Source: Artemisia argyi
Lineage: Eukaryota > Streptophyta > Magnoliopsida > Asterales > Asteraceae
Length of the DNA stretch: 64,000 nucleotides
Direction of reading: 5' to 3'
NCBI GenBank assembly: GCA_030686995.1
Contig: CM060707.1
Coordinates: 86,228,472 to 86,292,471 of the forward strand
The translations under genes were made by a program, and so were the position numbers. Positions 1-10,706 of this stretch are shown here, piece by piece (positions within the stretch are counted from its first letter, which is position 1; the number at the start of each line of letters is the position of its first letter). The notes under the pieces are model-generated. The model saw only the letters and a list, made by a program, of their open reading frames with translations, searched no databases and was not told the DNA's origin.

Positions 1-1033
1 AGTTTTGGCGGCGAGGTGACGGCGTCACAAGTTTGGTCTTGACGCCGTCAGACCCCTTTTCCTATACATAGTTTTCTAATTTTCACATTAAAAAGAGAGA
101 AGTTTTGGAGAAACCCTAAGTATGAACTTAGTGCGAATTTTACAGGTTTTTCAAGGGTTCTAAGCCCTTGACACCTTTCATGTGTAATTGAGATAAGTAT
201 TCTTTTAATTCAATCAATATGTCTATGTGTTGGTTGTCTATATCTTGTTCTTGTCTTAATTCCATCATGCTAGGCTAGATCTATCTTGTGTTTGCCTAGA
301 TCTAATGAAACCTAGATGTTAATTAAGTGTTTATTACTTGTTTATACTTGTTTTGGATGAATGAATTTATATGTTAGGCTTAAGAAAACTGGAAGATCTC
401 CAAATGGTAACATGCTTGAACGTCTTAGGAAACATGAACCGATTGCACTAGGTCTTTATTGGTTGTATTTAATGCATGAGCCACTGTTTATAATCCCTAT
501 GGTTGTGCTGGGCATGGTATAGGAGGAGATAAGAGCTCATAGAATTGGGGAGTTATGTGCGATACCCCATGAATGGTATTAAGGAATACAATCCGTCATC
601 CATGCAACTATAACAAGTAATTAACATGTAAAAGATGTCTAGGGAGTAGTGAAATCTAAGTAAACACATTTTCTCCACTTATTGCTCACAACCTTAGTAT
701 AATTTAGTTTATTTTCATTTCTAGTATTTTATTTTGATTGCATCTCTAGTATTGGGTTAGTTGACTAGCAACTAATTCCGCCCAAATCCTTCAAACCCGA
801 GATTTTTACTTGCTTTCCAAAAAAAATATAAAAATACAAAAAGAATCATCTCTCACCTTTAGAACTAGTATTTAGGTTTTCTAATCCTAGCGACACTATT
901 CCTAGCTGAACGATCAATCCCCCGGTACTTGTCACTATACTATACTACAACAATCAGGTACACTGCCTGGTGGGGGTTGTAAGCTTCTCAAGATCCCTTG
1001 AGAGGTAAAGCCTGGTGCGATTCCCACGTATCA
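1..1033 (+). repeat. Element A 5' LTR (3' portion)
   Basis: It is the partner of 6811-7843 and ends in TATCA just before the primer-binding site. It contains the TATA-like stretch at about 63-70 (tatacata here, tatatata in the 3' LTR) and two copies of the family word (gacggcgtca, gacgccgtca) within the first 50 bases. Low-complexity AT-rich R/U5 sequence follows to 1033. Confidence 0.9.
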
Positions 1034-1039
1034 AGTTTT

Positions 1040-1057
1040 TGGCGCCGCAGCCTGGGG
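1040..1057 (+). other. Element A primer-binding site (tRNA-Asp-like)
   Basis: Six bases after the LTR end the sequence reads TGGCGCCGCAGCCTGGGG. The TGGCGCCG start matches the 3' acceptor complement used by Athila-type elements (tRNA-Asp), with divergence in the following bases. The same site, TGGCGCCGCAGCCCGGGG, is in element E on the minus strand (46511-46528). Confidence 0.75.
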
Positions 1058-1210
1058 AATAGTTATTGTCTAGGTTAGAATCTCTTTTTATTAGGTCTAC
1101 TTGCTAGATTCCTTTCTAGTAAGATTTTATTTTTATTTTTATTTTTAGGTTTTCTTTAGTCTATCTTATTTCTTTGTGTCTTTGCTCGTAACTTTTCACC
1201 ACCCGACATC

Positions 1211-2336
1211 ATGGACGATAGGAACATCTTTGAACCCGTCATCCCACCACAATAAAACCCACCACTAGAACCTCTTAGGCCCCGAACCTTAGGAGAGTAT
1301 TCCCAACCTAGCCATCAAGGCTAACGAAACACCATTGAGCTCACCGGAGCCACTGTGACCCCCTTGCGATCCGACACCATCCGGTTGGTGCAAAGCGGAT
1401 GTGCATTCCATGGACTTCGTTCCGAAGATCCAAACCAATATCTTAAGGACTTCCTAAAATCGTAGATTCCATAGACCTAGATGTTGCAACTAGAGAGACA
1501 ACCCGATTACGCCTATTCCAATTCTCTCTACGGGATCAAGCTAGTCAATGGCTTGAGCGTTTACCCGCGGGATCCATCACCACATGGGATGATCTCACCA
1601 CTCGTTTCCTTGCTCAATTTTCCCACCGGGGAGAACTACTAAGCTTAGAAATGACATCTTGATGTTCCAACAACGTCAAAATGAATCTCTTTATGAAGCA
1701 TGGACTCGTTTCAAGGACTTGCTCCAAAAAGTCCCTCATCATGGCATAGATCTTTGGCTCCAAATCCAATTTTTTTATGACCATATCGATCTCTCCACGA
1801 GGCAAACCATTGACCAATAGGCCAGTGGTAAGCTACGTGATCTAAGTGCTGAACAATCATGGGAACTCATAGAAGATCTTGCTCTCTATGACAATGAAAG
1901 TTGGAATGATCCCCGTGATTTGAACAAAATGGTCAAGGCAATATCTTTGCCTTCGAACAACTCTAGCACTCCCGACCATAGGATCATGGAACTTGAAGGT
2001 CGAGTCAAGTATCTCATGAAACCTTACGAAGCTCAAAAATCCTCAAGCCAAGTAAGCAGAATCGCTTCTACATGCAAATTATGTAATGGCCCTCACGAGA
2101 CTCATAACTGCATGGAGCTTCCAAAACGGGCTTATAACGAATTCACGTCGTCACACGTGGGTCAGGGTCCTTGAACTTCTGATAAGGCCTATGAAGCATG
2201 GAAGGATAAACCTAATTTCAGAGGGTACCAAATGCAGAGCGTGTCTTTCAATGATTCCTCGCCACTCACTTGGTCCGAGCATTTTCCATCACAAGGCATT
2301 CCTAGGCAAAGCTGTGAAGATGCTCTAAAAAAATCA
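1211..2336 (+). pseudogene. gag: Element A gag, broken
   Basis: The leader ends at an ATG (1211), but the frame stops after 14 codons. In shifting frames the region still encodes recognisable gag pieces: VQSGCAFHGLRSEDPNQYLK near 1390, a segment like FKDLLQKVPHHGIDLW near 1710-1760, and 1920-2174 with a short CX2C..H..C remnant (CKLCNGPHETHNC, about residues 53-65). Plant gypsy gag proteins form the virus-like particle and bind element RNA. At least one frameshift and several nonsense codons are present, so no full product can be made. It sits 0.2 kb after the primer-binding site, as expected for gag. Family placement comes from these motifs and position. Confidence 0.7.
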
Positions 2337-2398
2337 TTCTATCTCAAGAATTACAGCTCTCTACGCTCGAGGCTAAATTTAGACAACAGCAGACTGAT

Positions 2399-3970
2399 AT
2401 GAACAACAAGATTTGTAATCTGTTAACTGCTATCAAAGAGCATGTTGTTAATAAGCCCATTCATGTTGATGAGGTTAAGTCTGTTACCGTCATGAGTCCA
2501 CCAACCTCCCCTGTGAAAATAAAAAGCCCTGGCAAGTTATTCAAACATCTATCCCCTAAAGGAAAAGAACCTGTCAACCCCCTAGGACCAACCCATTTCG
2601 TAAACACCATCACCACGATATCTGCTTTTACACCCAACTCAACCCAGCAACAAACTAACAAATTTGGTCATATAGCTAAAGATGAGACCTTAAGGGTAGA
2701 CCACGATTCGGCCAGAAAACCTACCGACTCGTCCGAGCAGTACACCGCGCGAGAATCTGGCAAATCGGATGAAGAGAAAGAGAGATCGGAAGAGCATGAG
2801 AGAAATCCAACCATTTTGGGTAAATCTATTATAGAAGAACCCGAGAGAAAAATGGAGGATGTTACTAGTGGGAGTAGCGATAGGACTAAGGAAGATAACC
2901 ATAAAGTTTTCAAGATCTCCTGCACCATTAAGGAAAATCTCCTAACCGATAGTCATATAGATCCTAGCTCCCCAGTCAACCTAATCCCCCTTTCCTTATA
3001 CCATGAGACCTTCCCAAAACGCATTGCGTGCGAAAGGGTAATGAAAAATTTATCAATCGGGATTGGAGAGCTTGTTTACAATACTGACCTCACCGTAGTC
3101 GATGACGTAGACCCTCTCACCAATCAAACGTTAACCAACCTTGTTCTTGGGAAACCATTTATCAATTAATTGGGAGTGATCCTTGATGAGAAAGATGGTA
3201 GTGCATTACTCACCAATGGTGTTAAGAAGGTAATTTTTCGTAGGGGTAATGAGGAGGTGTACGAGTATCGTCCTTCCCTTGAGGGGAATATATTTGGGTT
3301 GAAGGATGGAGAGTCAGGAAAGATAAGATGGCGTAATCCGAATAATCTCAAAATCCCCTGCATGATTGGTCATAAATACTTCGATAACGTCTACATTAAT
3401 GTATTCCTGCCAAAGAATTTTATGTCCTTATTCAATTATAACAATATCTGCAGATGGTGAATGATTTACAAGGGAGAGAAAGTGGTTGGTAAGGATCATG
3501 AAATCCAGGTGTTTGTAGGAAATATGGCATTTACTATGGAATTTACGATCGTGGATAACATCGAAGACTATGTCGACCCTAGATTATCACAAATTGTTTT
3601 TGGAGCGCCATTTTGCAAGATCACTAATCTAATAATAGATGACCGAAACGGAATCATGACCTTCGCTGATGGAATTAGGAGGGTTTCATACCAAACGCCA
3701 TACAAGAGAAGAGACCTTAAGGAAATCGATTGTGACGGGCTTGATAAAATAAGTTCCCAACTTATTTTGTGCGATGAAGATATTTGGAGAGGGTGTAAGA
3801 ACACTTCTGATTTATCATGTAGATTCTTTAAGGATGTTAGTAAGCTTAGTTCTAAGTATCGAAAAGATATCTTCGAGTTCGAAGACCCGAAGTACTTACA
3901 CGATGAAAGCGATACTGGTTTAGAAGACGACCTAGAGAGTGGAATGATGAGATCACGTAGTAACCCATGA
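2399..3970 (+). pseudogene. Element A protease-like protein with two tandem retropepsin-like domains
   Basis: One reading frame runs 2399-3970 with only two nonsense codons, at 3167-3169 and 3458-3460. Residues 1-160 are a Ser/Lys/Glu-rich linker. The first domain (about residues 168-280) has a PSSPVNLIPLSLY segment and VLGKPFIN; the second (about 310-430) has FLPKNFMSLFNYN and VFGAPFCKITNLIIDD. These mirror the retropepsin pattern seen intact in element E (DLGASINLIPYS ... IILGRPFLATARA). The first domain has DPSSP where a D(T/S)G-like active site is expected. The second lacks the active-site Asp. I infer that neither is a working protease. Proteins of this double-domain type occur, as I recall, in many predicted Asteraceae retroelement ORFs; the function is unknown. 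Confidence 0.65.
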
Positions 3971-3974
3971 CCTT

Positions 3975-4029
3975 GAGTCTAGCTACAAGACTCGTAAATA
4001 AAGAAAAGCGCTTCTTGGGAGGCAACCCA
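3975..4029 (+). other. Stop-proximal stem-loop pair of element A
   Basis: GAGTCT (3975-3980), a 7-nt loop and AGACTC (3988-3993) form a hairpin four bases after the last stop codon. An AATAAAGA stretch follows, then TGGG-AGGCAA-CCCA (4016-4029). The same order occurs in F (49502-49560), G (51143-51201) and H (60665-60721), all on the minus strand. Confidence 0.65.
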
Positions 4030-4804
4030 TGCTTTGTGTGATTTTGTTTGGTTGTTATTTGCTTCCGTATGCATGCTTTATTTTTATTGTTGGTTGATCA
4101 TGTTTCTAAATTAAATAGTGGAAATACTTTACTTTGTTGTTTTTGCCTAGTCTTAACTCCACCTAAAAGTATTTTTGCAAAAGATAAGTGTAAGGGGAAA
4201 CCCCAAATATGTTTTTAAGAAACAAACCGATCATGATCCTCCACAATATTAAATGAACATGTGTATTCGTATTTGTTAGAGTCAAATGCTTGTATTGAGT
4301 CATAATGAAGTTTTGCAGGATTTTCCAGGAAGTAGGACCAAGTTTTTCTAGAAATTTTCCGGAAACTTAACATAAGAATTTCTGCAGGTCACTTCTGACG
4401 TCGTCAAGAGTTAACTCTTGACGGCGTCACGTGTAAAAATCTGGAAATTTTACCGGTTTTGTTTTTCTAACGGAGTCTTATAGTTTTTGTGAATTATTAA
4501 GTTTTATAATCTCCAGGAGATCTGCAAACTTCATTCCACAAGCATTATATCTTATCTTGTTTTCTAGGATTTAGTAACTTTTATAGGATGCCGCCAATTT
4601 TACGCGAGGTTGTTTTGTCTATTTTTTTTCAGGATTTACAGGTTATGTTTGACAAGAAGATGATTTACATTCTGGAAGGGAAGCTTTGATTGTTCATTTT
4701 CTTGGAGGAAGATTTAACCTGGCCACCTTATTATCCATACTGAGCGAATCAGGGGAGTATTTGATTTCATTCTCTTTACTTTTTCACTTTTACATTCTTT
4801 ACTT

Positions 4805-4842
4805 GAACATTGGGGACAATGTTCATCTTAAGTGTAAGGGGA
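4805..4842 (+). other. Internal hairpin plus polypurine-tract-like module of element A
   Basis: GAACATTGGGGACAATGTTC (4805-4824) is a perfect 8-bp inverted repeat with a GGGA loop. Five bases later comes AAGTGTAAGGGGAGGG. The arrangement repeats that at the true 3' polypurine tract (6397-6436). Confidence 0.7.
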
Positions 4843-5805
4843 GGGTAAAAAGATGATACCTTACATATGCACTTTCGCTTGAGTTTGTTTTGTTTAATGG
4901 TAGATGTGTAATAAAACTATGAGAAATACTTGTTAGTGCAATTTTAGCGCTAAATTTAAATTTTTTTACAACATTTAGGAATGAAACTTTAGCCATAGCA
5001 AGCGTCTCATGGATAGGAGATTGTATGATTAGCACATAACTATATATTCAGAAAAAATTTCCACCCAAATATGTGAGGTTCGCCTTTAGATTTGATAGGA
5101 AAAGCATTTACTATTAGTGCTTATGAGTGTACCGGTAGCATTTAGATTCCAGAAATTGCGTTAGTGATGCATCCCGAGACCGCTAGTGAGACTACATTCG
5201 TGTAGTAGGATTTACTACATGATAAGAGGAATTAGGATCACCCTTGTGTTAAACCCGTATTACAATTACTTGACCATTTAAGTCATATTACTTGGCTAGT
5301 TAAGTCAACTAATTTTTCCCACACCTTAGCGTTGTACTCATTTTTAGTACACGAAACCCCTAGTACACCCCTCCGAGCCTATCTTTTTGTTTCTAACTTT
5401 AAGCATCTTACTTAAAGGAAGAATTTGTTACACCCCACTTAAATGTACACCCAAATTGCCTTAGCCTTCCGTGTATGCGCTCATTTTTAGTGCATTATTG
5501 TTATTTGTTAAACCCTAAGTTAACTATCTAATTGATTACATGGTTGCTAAGTCGAGTCATATCCTTGTACATATTGTTTTGGGACGATTGGGACTCATGG
5601 GTAAGTACTTATTTTATGGAGTAATGGGGAAGAACATCATTTATTACCCCCATATGTACGTTGATCTTAAAAGTGCTCCAAGTGTTTTGATTCTCTTAAT
5701 TCAAGTCATTAGATTAGTTTAATGTAAAGTATGTAAAGATTCAAGTGTAAGGGGAATTCTCATTCCCTATGATGTATTATTTTGGATGGTAGGGAAAGAG
5801 TGTAT

Positions 5806-5807
<2 letters not shown>

Positions 5808-5845
<38 letters not shown>

Positions 5846-5886
5846 AGAAAAAGAAAAAAAAATAGAAAAAGGAAAAAGAGAAAAAA
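5808..5886 (+). repeat. A-rich low-complexity run
   Basis: A run of about 35 A is followed by lysine-codon-like aag/aaa purine sequence. It looks like slippage in the non-coding interior of element A. The short K-rich ORF across it is not credible. Confidence 0.9.
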
Positions 5887-6396
5887 CATACGGACTACCA
5901 TCCCTTTTTATTCTATGTTCATTTTATGTTTTTGTTATTTTTCATTAATTAGCTTAAGTCGAGTCTAGTCTTGGCTTAGCAACGCCATATTGTACATGTA
6001 ATTAACCAAGATTGTTAAGTCGCCACCAGTAAAACTTCTTTTATCCAACAAAACCGTGTATTTTATATCCCTACACCTAACGTTACAACCCTTTAAAAGA
6101 CCTCTTTGATAGTTTATCCTAGGTGCTTACGCCATGTGGTGGAGGTTTGATCCTTTCCCAAGCCTATGGTAATCTATTTTGCTATGACAGGTAGTGAGAG
6201 ATGTTTTCCAGTTCGATAATGTGATATTACTTTATTACACCCGAGAGATGTGAGTATCTAAACACTATTTGTGAGGTGCTAGTGTATGACCTCCGTGCTT
6301 GTCTATTGGTCTTTAGTGGAACGATTATTTGTTGTAATTACTTTTATATTAGTGTTAAATGAACCCTAACTTGTCTTTTGAGTAGAATAAAAGCGC

Positions 6397-6436
6397 ATTT
6401 GTTTGAGGACAAGCAAATCTCAAGTGTAAGGGTATA
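6397..6436 (+). other. Element A terminal hairpin and polypurine tract
   Basis: Arms ATTTGTTTG and CAAGCAAAT (one G:T-type mismatch) flank an AGGA loop at 6397-6418. CTCAAGTGTAAGGG and TATA follow directly, and the 3' LTR starts at 6437. This purine tract would prime plus-strand DNA. Confidence 0.75.
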
Positions 6437-6645
6437 TGATGAGGCGAAAAATGAACCACTTTTAGGGGGTCATTTAAGCCCGGAATTGAATTTATTTGAT
6501 CAAATATTGCCCTAAATCGTCCCTTTTGTGATTTTAGGTACTTTGGGAGTGAAATCTGGAAAAGGAAGCAATTCGGACGTTTTTGGAGCATAAAAGTGAA
6601 GAAAACGCCAAAGTCTTAATTTTCCTTGATGGGAACAGTAGGTGA

Positions 6646-6860
6646 CGGCGTCAAGAGTAATATCCTGATGGCGTCAAGAGCAAATTTCCATGACGACCCA
6701 GTACAGATTTGATGGCGTCACGAAGTAGGGCGTCAAGAGTAAAATTCATGACGGCCTGGAAATGCATAACACATGACGGCGTCAGAAGTAGATCAAGGCA
6801 GTCCGAGAAGAGTTTTGGCGGTGAGGTGACGGCGTCACAAGTTTGGTCTTGACGCCGTCA
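6646..6860 (+). repeat. Array of TGACGGCGTCA-type words in the family-A U3
   Basis: Full or partial copies (gacggcgtca, gatggcgtca, gacgaccca, gggcgtca, gacggcc, gacgccgtca) occur every 15-40 bases on both sides of imperfect palindromes. TGACG/CGTCA are the core half-sites of plant bZIP (TGA/CRE-type) factors. Regulatory use is inference. Confidence 0.75.
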
Positions 6861-6872
6861 GACCCCTTTTCC

Positions 6873-6880
6873 TATATATA
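6873..6880 (+). promoter_or_regulatory. TATA box of element A LTR
   Basis: cctatatatag follows the word array and precedes the AT-rich presumed R region. The equivalent in the related E/F LTR is ctatatatag at 47499-47508 on the minus strand. Confidence 0.6.
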
Positions 6881-7843
6881 GTTTTCTAATTTTCACATTA
6901 AAAAGAGAGAAGTTTTGGAGAAACCCTAAGTACGAACTTGGTGCGAATTTTACAGGTTTTTCAAGGGTTCTAAGCCCTTGACACCTTTCATGTGTAATTG
7001 AGATAAGTATTCTTTTAATTCAATCAATATGTCTATGTGTTGGTTGTCTATATCTTGTTCTTGTCTTAATTCCATCATGCTAGGCTAGATCTATCTTGTG
7101 TTTGCTTAGATCTAATGAAACCTAGATGTTAATTATGTGTTGATTACTTGTTTATACTTTTTTTGGATGAATGAATTTATATGTTAGGCTTAAGAAAACT
7201 GGCAGATCTCCAAATGGTAACATGCTTGAACGTCTTAGGAAACATGAACCGATTGCACTAGGTCTTTATTGGTTGTATTTAATGCATGAGCCACTGTTTA
7301 TAATCCCTATGGTTGTGCTGGGCATGGTATAGGAGGAGATAAGAGCTCATAGAATTGGGGAGTTATGTGTGATACCCCATGAATGGTATTAAGGAATACA
7401 ATCCGTCATCCATGCAACTATAACAAGTAATTAACATGTAAAAGATGTCTAGGGAGTAGTGAAATCTAAGTAAACACATTTTTTCCACTTATTGCTCACA
7501 ACCTTAGTATAATTTAGTTTATTTTCATTTCTAGTATTTTATTTTGATTGCATCTCTAGTATTGGGTTAGTTGACTAGCAACTAATTCCGCCCAAATCCT
7601 TCAAACCCGAGATTTTTACTTGCTTTCCAAAAAAAATATAAAAATACAAAAAGAATCATCTCTCACCTTTAGAACTAGTATTTAGGTTTTCTAATCCTAG
7701 CGACACTATTCCTAGCTGAACGATCAATCCCCCGGTACTTGTCACTATACTATACTACAACGATCAGGTACACTGCCTGGTGAGGGTTGTAAGCTTCTCA
7801 AGATCCCTTGAGAGGTAAAGCCTGGTGTGATTCCCACATATCA

Positions 7844-8282
7844 GTTCCTCACTCGACTTTATCGTCATATCATGGAACACTACCCAAATCTTCGGAGTGA
7901 TTTGTATGTGCTCGTTCATCCCACTTTGAATCAACTCACTCTTGTTCGTACTCGTCGATCTCGAAGTGACAAAGGAAAATCTTGTGGTCCTTTGTTTCCT
8001 ATGCCTCGTGGTTCGACGTCTCATCGAGGTAATGATGATGATGAGGAGGAAGACACCTCGCGTGTTAGTACCCCATCTCCCATAACCTTTGTCGATGATC
8101 TTCCTGATCTTGATTATACCGACTATCAAATTCCTCTTAATCATGAATGTACCGATGAACTCCTCTTCAACCATCAAGCGTCCTTAATGAACCAAACTCA
8201 GAAAATGCATGAAGAAGTTAGAGGAGGATTCAAGTCCGTAGGAAAAATGTTCAGGAAGATTATGGGCAAAAAGAAGAAATAG
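7844..8282 (+). CDS. C-terminal part of a retroelement ORF in element B, truncated by element A
   Basis: The open frame enters from the LTR of element A, and its genuine part starts at the junction (CAG-TTC-CTC). It encodes about 146 residues: a short helical start (FLTRLYRHIMEHYPNL), an acidic stretch GNDDDEEEDTS, and a C-terminus with KMHEEVRGGFKSVGKMFRK ending in a basic GKKKK tail. The product resembles C-termini that I recall from predicted Asteraceae retroelement proteins; its function is unknown. The true N-terminus lies outside the window because element A landed inside the gene. Confidence 0.55.
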
Positions 8283-8905
8283 AGTTGATGTGGAACTACT
8301 TATTATTATTATTGAACTATTAGACATTTATGTGTTTTATTATTTGTCCGATTTATTCGGAAATACTTGTGTTCCTTCTTGTTTGTTACTTGAATGTTGC
8401 TTAGTTTCTAACTATTTTCATGCTAGGATCTTGATTATAACTTAATGCTATTAGTATGCTTCTTTATATTTGGTTTACAATATATTAGTTTGCATGCATG
8501 ATTTAGTATTTTATACTTATATTTCATCATTCCAATAGTATATGTTTCAAATAGAGCTTGCTGGAAACACACATTTGAAAACCAACCCATTTCTGTAAAT
8601 TTTTGATTTCTGGTCGCCTGGGAAAACACCAGATGGGCGGCCCCCTTAATTTTCCTAGGCGGTCCCCTTAATCATTAAGGGGGCCGACCTACAAATAAGG
8701 GGATCGGCCATCTGGAACAGAGTTTAATGTTTTCTTTTGCATCTTGTGACCTCTTTCTCTAGTATCAGCTACCATTTCTCCTTATAACCCAATTGATTTT
8801 AGAATCTCCTTAAACCATTCAAAAACTTTCCTAAACCAACTATTTTCATATTATAAATTCCCTCCAAATGAACACTCTTCTTCATCTCTCTCAACCTAAA
8901 CCATC
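8283..8905. other. Spacer between the two element B ORFs
   Basis: It is AT-rich with no credible ORF. It contains the GC-rich palindrome cluster (8640-8710) and a pyrimidine-rich leader just before the ATG at 8906. Confidence 0.6.
8640..8710. repeat. GC-rich inverted-repeat cluster in element B
   Basis: The words GGGCGGCCCCCTTAAT, GGCGGTCCCCTTAAT, ATTAAGGGGGCCGACC and ATAAGGGGATCGGCC lie within 70 bases and form nested hairpins such as CCCCTTAATCATTAAGGGG. The same word pair is in the B LTR at 10359-10396. Confidence 0.7.
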
Positions 8906-9496
8906 ATGTCTTCACCAAGCACCTCCATCTCTAAGGTCTTAAAGAAACAAAAGATTGTCATCATCCCTCCAAAACAGCTCTTCATTGATTTAACTAATGA
9001 AGACAACACAACACCATCACCTCCACCTAAATGCTCATCCCCAAATGCACCATCCAAAACACCTTCCACTCATGGAACTTCTTCATCTTCCATACCTTCA
9101 ACTTCATCAATCAATGACTACATAAACTCACACTTGTCATTACCACAAGCATCATCACCACATCCTACACAAGAACCTCTTTCCACCGAACTTACCATCT
9201 CACTTTCACAAATAACACCACTTGATGCTCATGTCTTATCTCCACCAATCACACCACCATTCTTTGTCAATCCCGTACCTTGGAGCTTACTTGAACCTCA
9301 TGGTGATACTTGCCTTTGTTGCATCCACAACCGAACCATAATCTTTGGTCTTAGAGATGACATTCAATATATGTTTTCGTATTTTGAACACTTGCTAACC
9401 AACCCACCACCACCACCTCCACCATCCTCACCTATTGTTCCACCTCCACAATCCTCACCCATTTCTCCACCGTCACCTTCCTACTCTCCAAATTAA
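8906..9496 (+). CDS. Ser/Pro-rich retroelement protein of element B (196 aa)
   Basis: This is an intact ORF of 196 codons. Residues 1-30 are basic/hydrophobic with a KQLFIDLTNEDN motif. Residues 31-110 are Ser/Thr/Pro-rich and probably disordered. Residues about 128-165 form a compact conserved-looking block with HGDTCLCCIHNRTIIFGLRD and a following helix ending EHLLT. The C-terminus is proline-rich. The Cys/His block and order match a protein type that I recall next to gag in Asteraceae copia elements; it is not an extensin, since there is no signal peptide and no Ser-Pro4 repeat. The ATG is chosen because a pyrimidine-rich leader with no upstream in-frame ATG precedes it. The Cys/His cluster could bind metal, but the function is unknown. 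Confidence 0.65.
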   Translation: MSSPSTSISKVLKKQKIVIIPPKQLFIDLTNEDNTTPSPPPKCSSPNAPSKTPSTHGTSSSSIPSTSSINDYINSHLSLPQASSPHPTQEPLSTELTISLSQITPLDAHVLSPPITPPFFVNPVPWSLLEPHGDTCLCCIHNRTIIFGLRDDIQYMFSYFEHLLTNPPPPPPPSSPIVPPPQSSPISPPSPSYSPN

Positions 9497-9971
9497 GCAT
9501 ATACTATGCTTAATAAATAAAGACTTCACAACTCTTTTGCCTGCAAGCTCTATGAAGCTCATGTATTCTTTGCATGATGAAGTACTCTTCTAATTGATGT
9601 TTTCTCTAGTTGTTATTCTAGTTGTAATCTCTCTTAATGCTTCATGTATTGTTGTGTTTTTACATAACTTTTGTTTTAATATGAATGCTTTTATTATTGT
9701 CACTTTATATAGTTGTTTATATACTTGTGCTTCTAATATTTTTATTTGCAAGCATTCCATAGCTCGTTTCCTTTGTGCCCCCGAACGAGGGGGAACACAC
9801 ATCAAGGGAGAGTTCTCATCCCGTCAATATTTAATAATTGAAATTTGTCGGCATAACCTTTTTGATTCTACAAAAAGGGGGAGAAGTAAATATAAACTCA
9901 CAATTACTTGTCTAAAAACTAATTTTTGATTTAATGAGTTTAAGTTTGGTAATCATCAAAAAAGGGGGGAT
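9497..9971 (+). other. Element B 3' untranslated interior with polypurine tracts
   Basis: No supported ORF is present. Two purine tracts occur: AAAAAGGGGGAGAAG near 9870 and AAAAAAGGGGGG at 9958-9969, the second directly before the LTR. Double tracts are a recurring theme in this window. Confidence 0.65.
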
Positions 9972-10706
9972 TGTTGATATAAATAATGCTTAAACCCATT
10001 ATTAATATTTTTCAATAACTCTATGTTTTGATAATCACAAAATGTAAACTAGATTAAATCAAAAATTATGACGTAAACAAGTATTTAGTAGTAAATATTC
10101 ACTTTTATCATCTAATCACTTAAGGTATGAATAAACAAATTGACAAATGCATTACATGATCAAAGAAGCATTTTCTTAAACACAAGACATTTTATAAAAT
10201 GACATCAAACAATTTATAACTTTTATAAAAACATTTTTGGAATTAAAAGAATATGTTTAATTCATTATAAATATATGAATTCAAATTTCTAACCAAAAAT
10301 GACAAATATAATCCAGAAAAACCTTCCCCACAAAAGGACAAACAAACCCAACGTTCCGGAGGGGGCGGCCCCCTTAATTATTAAGGGGACCGGCACGCTC
10401 CAGAACAGTATTTTTTTGTCCTATAAATACTTGTTTATTCGATAAATTTTTCTCACCTTTTTGCACTAAAAACTTTCTGATCTCATCTCCATTTCTATTG
10501 CAAAAATCTTTGATTATATAATTCACAAGTCTTTGTTTCCAAGTGATCCAAGACTTCATCCACAAGTGCAAAAAGAAGAACACTACTTCAACATCTATAC
10601 AAAGTAGTAGTGTTGTGATTAGTTGATATCATCTTGTAGTAGTGCTAGATTATTTGAAAAAGTGTTGTGTGATTTAGTATATTGTAGATAGTAGTTGTGT
10701 TGATAA
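9972..10706 (+). repeat. Element B 3' LTR, first part
   Basis: It starts TGTTGATA after the polypurine tract. It contains the palindrome cluster (10359-10396) and a TATA-like cctataaatac near 10419. It is interrupted after gataa (10702-10706) by element C and continues at 18601. Confidence 0.75.

Larger units (their letters stand above)
3994..6396 (+). other. Element A 3' non-coding interior
   Basis: About 2.4 kb lies between the last ORF and the terminal polypurine tract, and I see no supported coding sequence. It holds two copies of the family word at 4398-4430, four AAGTGTAAGGG-type tracts (about 4188, 4831, 5743, 6422), a perfect hairpin at 4805-4824 and an A-rich run at 5808-5886. The part up to about 5541 is also present, inverted, in element F (about 48018-49560). 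Confidence 0.8.
1..7843 (+). mobile_element. Element A: non-autonomous Ty3/gypsy (Athila/Tat-like) LTR retrotransposon, 5' end outside window
   Basis: Positions 1-1033 align base for base in length with 6811-7843, which identifies two LTRs. The 3' LTR begins TGATGAGG at 6437, so about 374 bases of the 5' LTR lie outside the window. Both LTRs end ..TATCA, followed on the 5' side by a primer-binding site. The interior has a broken gag (1211-2336) and a tandem protease-like region (2399-3970). There is no reverse transcriptase, RNase H or integrase between 3971 and 6436, so it is non-autonomous. I count about 15 differences over 1033 aligned LTR bases by eye, which suggests a fairly recent insertion. 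It interrupts element B; the flank after the 3' LTR begins gttcc, the expected target duplication, but its partner is outside the window. Confidence 0.9.
6437..7843 (+). repeat. Element A 3' LTR (1,407 bp)
   Basis: It starts TGATGAGG and ends TATCA. U3 carries about ten copies of the TGACGNCGTCA-type word between 6646 and 6860. A TATA box (tatatata, 6873-6880) lies directly after the last copy. R/U5 is AT-rich with no ORF. The next base belongs to element B. Confidence 0.9.

Noticed and set aside
5786..5968. Lysine-rich 60-residue ORF
   Set aside because: It comes from the A-rich slippage run in the non-coding interior of element A.
8906..9496. Extensin or other cell-wall protein
   Set aside because: There is no signal peptide or Ser-Pro4 repeat, and it sits between other retroelement parts just before a polypurine tract and LTR.
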